DNA of 64,000 nucleotides from an uncultured Mollicutes bacterium (GTDB lineage Bacteria; Bacillota_I; Bacilli_A; RFN20; CAG-826). The stretch is taken from NCBI GenBank assembly GCA_900540365.1, contig UQFN01000004.1, forward strand, positions 56,607-120,606, read 5' to 3'. This document shows, one piece after another, positions 57,563 to 64,000 of the stretch. The notes below the pieces were generated by a model. It saw only the letters and a list, made by a program, of their open reading frames with translations, searched no databases and was not told the DNA's origin. Position numbers and translations under genes: made by a program. Numbering within the stretch: position 1 is the first letter of the stretch; each line of letters starts with the position of its first letter.

Positions 57563-60500
57563 ATGGAAAAAGGAAAAGAAAAGTTTGTTAAATTTCTAAA
57601 GTCAATACATATTGAAGATGATATGGATTTTGATGATATGTCTTTTTTAAACATCACAAAATCAATACTAGATAAAAACACGTTTATTTATATTATTGAA
57701 AAAAATAATCCATGGGAGTATCAAATATTAGATAAATTTATTAACGCATTAACAAATATTACTACATATAAATATGAAATAAATTTTGTTTACAATTTTA
57801 AATATCTAGGAGACGATGTTGTTAAATTAGTTAATGATTGGTATTTTACAAAAACGTTTAGTCAACCAAATTTCGATTTAAGCGTTGTAGAAAATACTTT
57901 AAATTTATTCTTTTATAACAATAGCGATAAAGATAGCTTTTTTGAAAAAAAGTTGGATTTAGAAGGGTTTTTAAATTTTTTAAGCCTTAATTATAAGTTG
58001 AATATACAAGTTATTGATAATCAATTAGAAGATATTCATATAGCAAAAGAAAATATTTCTACTCCAAATATTGAATATGAAAAAGAAAATTTAGAAGAAG
58101 CTAGTGACGAAGACAACGAAGAAGAGGACAACGATCGTGATAAAGAATTTTTTCAAATTCAAGAAGAAGCTGAAATAAAACTTCGTGACCAACTTCAAGA
58201 GAACTATAAATTAATGTTAGAAGAAAGAAGACATCAAGATTTATTTAAAAAAGGTAATTATCAAACATATTTAATTGGAAATATTGATGAAAATAGCGGA
58301 GCTGTTGATTTTAATGGAACCATTTTTGAAGTAAGTGATCCACGTGAAACAAAAACAGGGAAAGTTGTTTATAAAGTTGGTGTTGAAGATGAAAGTGGAG
58401 CCATATATATTACATTTATTAGTAATTCTTTAGCATTATCAATCGATAAATTAAAAGATTTAAAAAAAGGACAAAATATAAGAATAAAAGGAAAAGTTGA
58501 TTTAGATAAATTTCGTCATGAAGTTTATGTAATGTGTCATTATTTTTATATTTTACCTCCAAATGAGTTGAGAACTGATGATATTGAAGGTCCTAAAAGA
58601 GTTGAATTGCATTTACATACTAAAATGAGCGAAATGGATGGTGTTAATAGTATTGCTGAATATTGTCAATTAGCTAAAAATATGGGGCATACAGCTATTG
58701 CAGTTACTGATCACGGTGTTGTTCAAGCCTTCCCTGAAGCTCAAGCTGCTGCAAAAAAATATGGAATGAAAATTCTTTATGGCTCAGAACTTTATTTAAC
58801 TGATGATTATTTACATGGTTCTATTTTTGCAAAAGATATTCAACTTGAGAAAGCAACTTATGTTTGTTTTGACTTGGAGACTACCGGGTTGTCAATTAGA
58901 TATGATAGAATTACTGAGTTTGGTGCAGTTAAAATTGTTAATGGATTTGTTACTGAGAGAATAGATTTATTAGTTAATCCAGACATGGTCATTTCTAAAG
59001 AAATCGTAGAAAAAACTAATATTACAAATGAAATGGTTCAAAATCGACCTAAAATTAAAGATTTATTGCCTGAAATATTAAATTTTATTGGAGACAGCAT
59101 ATTAGTTTCACATAATATTGAATTTGACTATGGAATGCTTAACGAGGCAATGATAAATAATGGTTTTGGTGAGCTTAAAAACCCAGCTATTGATACATTA
59201 GCTTTATCAAAATATTTTTATAGTGACAATTTATATCATTCTTTAGGTCATTTATGTGAAAGATTAGAAGTTGATTATGATGAAGAAAAAGCTCATAGAG
59301 CTGATTATGATGCTGAAGTTTTAAGCGAATGTTTTTTAGCTTTAAAAGTTAAATTAACTAGTGAGAAAAAAGATTGCAATTTATTAGATATTGAAAATAT
59401 TCCTGTCCCTCAAAATTTATATAAAAAACGTACTTTTAAATCTACGCATTGTACCGTTTATGTAAAAAATAAAGAAGGTCTAAAAGATTTATATAAGATT
59501 ATTAGTGAATCGCATGTAAAGTATATGGGTAATGTTCCTTTTACTCCAAAAAGTTTACTTAATAAATATCGCAAAAATTTAATTGTCGGCAGTGGTTGTT
59601 TCAATGGAGAAGTTTTTTATTCTTGTATGAGAAGAGGAATGAAAAATTTAATAGAGACGATTTCTTTTTATGATTTTATTGAAGTTCAGCCATTAGAAAA
59701 TTATTCATTTTTGGTTAATATAGGTGATGTACCTTCAGAAAAATTGATCAAGCAATATGTATTAGATATTATCAATGTCGCAAAAACACAAAACAAATTA
59801 ATTTGTGCCACAGGAGATTGCCATTATTGCAATAAAGAAGATAAAAAATATCGAGATGTTTTAATCGGAAATAAAAGTGTAGGTAAGATAAATCACCCAT
59901 TAAATCCCTTTTATCGTAGTAAATTGCCATTTTTTGAAAATCCAGATCAACATTTTAGATCTACTAAAGAGATGTTAGAATGCTTTAATTTTATTGATGA
60001 AAAAGATGCTTATGAATATGTTGTAACAAATACGAATAAGATTGCTGATATGTGTGATGTAATCGAACCAATTCCAAACAAGTTGTTTACACCAACTATT
60101 GAAAATTGTGAGAATCTATTAAAAGAGCTATGTTTTAATACTGCTCATGAATTATATGGCGATAAATTACCAACTTTAATAGAAAATCGTTTAAAAGAAG
60201 AATTAAACGGTATTATTTCTAATGGATATAGTGTCACTTATTATATAGCTCACAAATTAGTCGAGCAAGCTGGTAAAGATGGCTATATTGTTGGAAGCCG
60301 TGGAAGTGTTGGAAGTTCTTTTGCTGCTACAATGGCTGGTATTACTGAAGTTAATCCCTTACCTCCACATTATAGATGTCCATCTTGTAAACATGTAGAA
60401 TTTTATGAAGGGAATGATATTACTAGTGGATATGATTTACCTGAGAAAAACTGTCCTATTTGTGGTGAAAAAATGATTGCTGATGGACAAAATATTCCTT

Positions 60501-62008
60501 TCCAAACATTTCTTGGATTTAATGCAGAAAAAGTGCCTGATATTGATTTAAACTTCCCTGCAGATTATCAATCGACCGCGCATAACTATACAAAAGTTTT
60601 ATTAGGGGAAAATAATGTATTTAGAGCTGGTACTATTTCCACAATTAAAGATAAGACCGCCTTTGCTTATGTAAAAGATTATTTTACTAAATTTTTAAAT
60701 GTAGACATTAAAAACATTAGCAGTGCAAAAATTAGCGCTCTTGCTAGTGGAATTTTAGAAGTTAAAAGAACTACTGGTCAACATCCAGGAGGAATTGTTG
60801 TTATCCCTCAAAAATACGATGTATATGATTTTACACCAGTTCAATATCCTGCTGGAGACACGGAGGCAAACTGGAAAACTACTCATTTTGATTTCCATTC
60901 AATACATGACACAATTTTAAAACTAGATATGTTAGGACACGTTGATCCACAAGCATTAAAAATGATGTCTGATTTAACTGGCGTTAATTGTCTAAAAATT
61001 CCTCTAAATGATAAACGAGTTTATTCCTTATTTACTAGTGATGATGCTTTGAATTTAATGCATAAATATATTCAAAAAGATAATGGTGCAAGTGGTTTAC
61101 CTGAATTTGGTACAAATTTTGTTAGACAAATGTTACGAGAAACCAATCCTCATTCTTTTAGAGATTTATTAATTATTAGTGGATTAAGTCATGGTACCGA
61201 TGTTTGGAATAACAATGCTCAAGATTTAATTAATAAGAAAATTGTTGATTTAAGAGGTGTTATTGGTTGTAGAGATGATATTATGACTTATTTAATTTCT
61301 AAAGGGTTAGATGCTAGCGAATCTTTTAAAATTATGGAAAGTGTTCGTAAAGGCAAAAAATTAACTCCAGAAAATGAAGAACATATGAAAGAACATAATG
61401 TTCCTCAATATTATATTGATTCATGTAATAAAATTAAGTATTTATTCCCAAAAGGTCATGCATGCGCTTATGTCATGATGGCTTTAAGAGTTGGATATTA
61501 TAAAATTTATTATCCTCTTGAATATTATGCAACTTATTTTACTTTAAGATGTGATCAGTATGATATTGAAAGTATGGTAAAAGGTATTGATGCAATTCAT
61601 GATAAGTTAATAGATTTTTCAAGAAGAACTGCATCGCATAATCCTGAATTAAAATTATCTAACAAAGAAGAAGAAATTGAAAAAACATTAAATGTTGCTT
61701 TAGAAATGGCAGAAAGAGGATTTAAATTTTTAAATATCGATTTAAATAGAAGTGATGCAACTAAATTCATAGTTGATAAAGAGAATAATGGTTTAATTCC
61801 TCCATTTAAAGTACTTGATGGTTTAGGAGAAATTGCATCTTTAAGTATAATAGAAGCTCGCAATGAAAAAGCATTTTCTTCAAAAGAAGACCTTTTAAAA
61901 CGCGGAAAATTATCAAAAACAAGTTTAGAGCTTTTGGATAAACTTGGTGTCTTAAAAGGACTTAATGATACTAATCAAATGTCTTTATTTGATTTTGGAT
62001 TAATTTAA
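57563..62008 (+). CDS. polC: DNA polymerase III alpha subunit, PolC type
   Basis: 1481 residues. The order is N-terminal domain, OB fold (about 235-330), PHP domain (RVELHLHTKMSEMDG near 346) split by the DEDD proofreading exonuclease (VCFDLETTGLS near 431; HNIEFDYG; HRADYDAEVL), then the polymerase core with GSRGSVGSSFAATMAGITEV near 909, a four-Cys zinc site (CPSC, CPIC) and VPDIDLNFPADYQ near 992. This is the main replicative polymerase of low-GC Gram-positives. It starts two bases after rseP; the proS normally between them is elsewhere. Confidence 0.97.
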   Translation: MEKGKEKFVKFLKSIHIEDDMDFDDMSFLNITKSILDKNTFIYIIEKNNPWEYQILDKFINALTNITTYKYEINFVYNFKYLGDDVVKLVNDWYFTKTFSQPNFDLSVVENTLNLFFYNNSDKDSFFEKKLDLEGFLNFLSLNYKLNIQVIDNQLEDIHIAKENISTPNIEYEKENLEEASDEDNEEEDNDRDKEFFQIQEEAEIKLRDQLQENYKLMLEERRHQDLFKKGNYQTYLIGNIDENSGAVDFNGTIFEVSDPRETKTGKVVYKVGVEDESGAIYITFISNSLALSIDKLKDLKKGQNIRIKGKVDLDKFRHEVYVMCHYFYILPPNELRTDDIEGPKRVELHLHTKMSEMDGVNSIAEYCQLAKNMGHTAIAVTDHGVVQAFPEAQAAAKKYGMKILYGSELYLTDDYLHGSIFAKDIQLEKATYVCFDLETTGLSIRYDRITEFGAVKIVNGFVTERIDLLVNPDMVISKEIVEKTNITNEMVQNRPKIKDLLPEILNFIGDSILVSHNIEFDYGMLNEAMINNGFGELKNPAIDTLALSKYFYSDNLYHSLGHLCERLEVDYDEEKAHRADYDAEVLSECFLALKVKLTSEKKDCNLLDIENIPVPQNLYKKRTFKSTHCTVYVKNKEGLKDLYKIISESHVKYMGNVPFTPKSLLNKYRKNLIVGSGCFNGEVFYSCMRRGMKNLIETISFYDFIEVQPLENYSFLVNIGDVPSEKLIKQYVLDIINVAKTQNKLICATGDCHYCNKEDKKYRDVLIGNKSVGKINHPLNPFYRSKLPFFENPDQHFRSTKEMLECFNFIDEKDAYEYVVTNTNKIADMCDVIEPIPNKLFTPTIENCENLLKELCFNTAHELYGDKLPTLIENRLKEELNGIISNGYSVTYYIAHKLVEQAGKDGYIVGSRGSVGSSFAATMAGITEVNPLPPHYRCPSCKHVEFYEGNDITSGYDLPEKNCPICGEKMIADGQNIPFQTFLGFNAEKVPDIDLNFPADYQSTAHNYTKVLLGENNVFRAGTISTIKDKTAFAYVKDYFTKFLNVDIKNISSAKISALASGILEVKRTTGQHPGGIVVIPQKYDVYDFTPVQYPAGDTEANWKTTHFDFHSIHDTILKLDMLGHVDPQALKMMSDLTGVNCLKIPLNDKRVYSLFTSDDALNLMHKYIQKDNGASGLPEFGTNFVRQMLRETNPHSFRDLLIISGLSHGTDVWNNNAQDLINKKIVDLRGVIGCRDDIMTYLISKGLDASESFKIMESVRKGKKLTPENEEHMKEHNVPQYYIDSCNKIKYLFPKGHACAYVMMALRVGYYKIYYPLEYYATYFTLRCDQYDIESMVKGIDAIHDKLIDFSRRTASHNPELKLSNKEEEIEKTLNVALEMAERGFKFLNIDLNRSDATKFIVDKENNGLIPPFKVLDGLGEIASLSIIEARNEKAFSSKEDLLKRGKLSKTSLELLDKLGVLKGLNDTNQMSLFDFGLI

Positions 62009-62011
62009 TAC

Positions 62012-62089
<78 letters not shown>

Positions 62090-62117
62090 TTATATAGTTT
62101 TATTTATTAAAACAAAG

Positions 62118-62144
62118 AATACCTCTTATGAGGTATTTTTATTT
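62118..62144 (+). terminator. Terminator after tRNA-Arg
   Basis: 8-bp stem AATACCTC / GAGGTATT with loop TTAT, then TTTATTTAT. Confidence 0.9.
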
Positions 62145-62186
62145 ATGATTTATTAATTTTTAGTTATTATAAAAAAGGAGGAAATT

Positions 62187-62669
62187 ATGAAAGTCTATAT
62201 CAAAAATAAATTTTGGTCTTTAGGTGGTGATTCTTCGGTAGTTAATGCTAACAAAGAACCTGTATTTATAGTTAAAGGAAGAATTTTTAGTTATACAAAA
62301 GTAAAATATGTTTGTGATTTAAAAGGAAGAAAGTTATATAAAATAAGAAATAGATGGTTTAATCCAATTGCCCATAAAGCTTATATTTATGATGAAAGCG
62401 GAACGAAAGTTGGAACATTAAAAGATAAATGGTTTTCTTTTAAAAATGAATACGAAATGGAAGCTTACGGTAAGGAAGTTCGCATTGAGGGTGCTTTTTT
62501 CTCTTTACATTCTGACATTATAATCGGTAATAAAATTATTGGCTCAATTAATCGTAAACTAACAATTATTAATGATGCTTTTGAATTAGAAGGAGATACT
62601 AATTTAATGCCATTTTTAATTGCCTTAGTAATTGGAATAGATAATATTACTGATAGAAAATTTCAATAA
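62187..62669 (+). CDS. LURP-one/YxjI-like protein
   Basis: 160 residues forming a run of short beta segments (VKYVCDLKGRKLYKIRNRWF, KVGTLKDKWFSFKNEYEM, IIGSINRKLTIINDAFEL), the pattern of the LURP-one-related/tubby-like YxjI family. The ending FLIALVIGIDNI is typical. Bacterial role unknown; it possibly binds lipids or acts as a phospholipid-scramblase relative. Preceded by AAAGGAGG. Single gene after tRNA-Arg. Confidence 0.75.
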   Translation: MKVYIKNKFWSLGGDSSVVNANKEPVFIVKGRIFSYTKVKYVCDLKGRKLYKIRNRWFNPIAHKAYIYDESGTKVGTLKDKWFSFKNEYEMEAYGKEVRIEGAFFSLHSDIIIGNKIIGSINRKLTIINDAFELEGDTNLMPFLIALVIGIDNITDRKFQ

Positions 62670-62681
62670 TCTAAAAAATAG

Positions 62682-62701
62682 TTGAGTTTTAGAGGTTTTT
62701 T
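62682..62701 (+). repeat. Dispersed motif, divergent copy 4
   Basis: TTGAGTTTTAGAGGTTTTTT, matching the first 12 bases of the 20-mer found at 10297 and 50309. It lies 12 bases after the stop of the LURP-one-like gene. Confidence 0.55.
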
Positions 62702-62794
62702 ATCAATATAGTAGAGTTTTTTAATTAGGAAGACTTTAAATTTTTTATTATTTTAAATGTAATTTATTAAATAAATTGAGATATAATATTAAAT

Positions 62795-63772
62795 ATGAAT
62801 AAAGATGAATTATTAAATGTATTATTAAATTTTTATAAGAGTGATGAAAATGTAATTTTAATTGACGGCAAATGGGGTAGTGGCAAAACTTATTTAATAA
62901 ATGAATTTATACATAATTTTAATAAACTACCTATTTATTATGTATCTATGCTTGGAAGTAGGAATGTTAATGATATAAATACTAATTTATATATTGAAAT
63001 AAATAAACATTCAAGTATAAATCAAATAGTTCCAAGTTCAATAAATCCACTTAAAATTAAGTTTAACGAAACGACATCACTAGATTTTATTTTAAAAAGA
63101 AATCATGATGCAAACGCAATCATCATTTTTGATGATTTTGAAAGATATAGTAGTAGTGATTATGATTCTTTCTTGTCGTATGTTTCTAATTTAGTTTTAT
63201 TTAAAGCTAAAGTAATTGTTGTTAGTAATTTAAAAGAACTTGGTGGTGGTGAAAAATTAATATTTGATGAATTTAAGGAGAAGATTTTTGATCATATTTA
63301 TAAAGCTGAATTATTTACAAATAATGTAATTGACATTAAACTACATGAATTTTCTAAGTTTGTAAAAAGTGATTCTTTAAATATTTTAAAATCAAATATT
63401 AGATTAGTTGATAAACTTTATTTCCTTTTAAAGTCAATTAATAAAGATAATGTTTTTAATGATCTTAATAATGAAATAAAAAGTGAAATAATCGATATTT
63501 CAACAGTTTTTCTTTCAATCTATTATAATCAATCTAAATTAAATTATTCACAAGAAAAGTTGATGCGTGCTGATATAAACGTTTCAAATTTTATTAAAGA
63601 ATATATTAATGATGAAGATAGCTATTGGGAAATAATTCACATCTATGAATATTTTATTAATAAAAAAGAAACAATTTTTAAAGATAATTTAATTGATTTA
63701 ATTGTGTATTTGTATTTAAGTTATGTTTATGTAGATAATGAAAAATTATTTAAATTTTTAAAAAATATTTAA
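62795..63772 (+). CDS. KAP-type P-loop NTPase
   Basis: 325 residues. Walker A GKWGSGKT (about 27-34) and Walker B AIIIFDDFERYS (near 110) match the KAP/STAND-like P-loop families, where the Walker B is followed by an Arg. No transmembrane helices are seen and the C-terminal half is helical and unassigned. KAP NTPases are often linked to mobile DNA or phage defence, but that is inference here. It lies alone between two tRNA genes. TATAAT at 62782-62787 lies seven bases before the ATG, with no Shine-Dalgarno site. Very AT-rich. Confidence 0.72.
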   Translation: MNKDELLNVLLNFYKSDENVILIDGKWGSGKTYLINEFIHNFNKLPIYYVSMLGSRNVNDINTNLYIEINKHSSINQIVPSSINPLKIKFNETTSLDFILKRNHDANAIIIFDDFERYSSSDYDSFLSYVSNLVLFKAKVIVVSNLKELGGGEKLIFDEFKEKIFDHIYKAELFTNNVIDIKLHEFSKFVKSDSLNILKSNIRLVDKLYFLLKSINKDNVFNDLNNEIKSEIIDISTVFLSIYYNQSKLNYSQEKLMRADINVSNFIKEYINDEDSYWEIIHIYEYFINKKETIFKDNLIDLIVYLYLSYVYVDNEKLFKFLKNI

Positions 63773-63866
63773 CTTTTAAAAAGTTTTTTACTAAAAATAT
63801 AGGTTTTTATAAAAATATATTTATCTTGAAGTATAAGTTAAAATATATTAATATATTCATTACGAT

Positions 63867-63942
63867 GGGTCTTTAGCTCAGCTGGGAGAGCGCTTCCATG
63901 GCATGGAAGAGGTCACCGGTTCGATCCCGGCAAGATCCACCA
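63867..63942 (+). tRNA. tRNA-Ala (anticodon GGC)
   Basis: 76 bases with encoded CCA. The anticodon stem CTTCC/GGAAG encloses ATGGCAT, anticodon GGC, reading GCC/GCU. Acceptor GGGTCTT pairs with AAGATCC including one G-T pair. Confidence 0.95.
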
Positions 63943-63953
63943 ATGTGAAATGT

Positions 63954-63992
63954 ACCCCTTTTACTGGACAAACTTAGTTTAGTGAAAGGGGT
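63954..63992 (+). terminator. Hairpin after tRNA-Ala
   Basis: 12-bp arms ACCCCTTTTACT / AGTGAAAGGGGT (one G-T mismatch), 15-base loop, then TTTT. Probable tRNA terminator at the window edge. The TGTACCCCTTTTACTGGAC start also resembles insertion-sequence ends, which cannot be tested here. Confidence 0.65.
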
Positions 63993-64000
63993 TTTTAAAT

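Overview
The window is an AT-rich chromosomal segment from a low-GC relative of the Bacilli. It reads like an uncultured gut lineage near the Mollicutes or Erysipelotrichia (RF39/RFN20-type groups); that placement is inference from gene content and gene order, not from a tree. TGA is a stop codon here (ftsY, topA and xerC all end in TGA in the expected places), so this is not a code-4 mycoplasma. Gene order closely follows the Bacillus subtilis backbone, but many genes are missing from it, which suggests moderate genome reduction.

Layout. 1-10.2 kb: the end of the S10-spc-alpha superoperon, from a 5'-truncated rplP to rplQ, including secY, adk, map, infA and rpoA. rpmD (L30) is absent. 10.3-18.3 kb: tRNA-Ser(CGA), a membrane protein with a degenerate EAL domain, an archaeal/eukaryal-type prolyl-tRNA synthetase, a MarR regulator with a palindromic operator, a heterodimeric ABC exporter and tRNA-Ser(GCT). 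18.6-25.6 kb: an HdeD-like membrane protein divergent from a CIRCE-controlled clpB, then the glycolytic genes gap-pgk-tpiA and a Bax inhibitor-1 family protein. 25.6-30.7 kb: one complete rRNA operon (16S-23S-5S, no spacer tRNA). Its 23S rRNA has G at the position equivalent to E. coli A2059, a known macrolide-resistance change.

30.8-62.0 kb: the yloU-to-polC backbone. The order is asp23-like, fakA, two tandem lipoprotein gene pairs (one frameshifted), plsX, rnc, ftsY, ylxM, ffh, the block rpsP-khpA-rimM-trmD inverted in place, rplS, rbgA, rnhB, dprA, topA, trmFO, xerC, rpsB, tsf, pyrH, frr, cdsA, dxr, rseP and polC. Compared with Bacillus, this stretch lacks the fab genes, acpP, smc, hslVU, codY and uppS. 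62.0-64.0 kb: tRNA-Arg(CCT), a LURP-one/YxjI-like gene, a KAP-type P-loop NTPase gene, tRNA-Ala(GGC) and a hairpin at the window edge.

How the genes work together. Most encode translation, secretion (secY, ffh, ftsY), RNA maturation (rnc, trmD, rimM, trmFO, rbgA) and DNA replication or processing (polC, topA, xerC, rnhB, dprA). FakA and PlsX without neighbouring fab genes fit use of exogenous fatty acids. dxr indicates the MEP isoprenoid route. Patterns across the window that single genes do not explain include a set of related short motifs just after stop codons, four genes whose -10 box lies 6-9 nt from the ATG with no Shine-Dalgarno sequence, and charged tails on several ribosomal proteins. 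I found no CRISPR array, prophage or intact insertion sequence.
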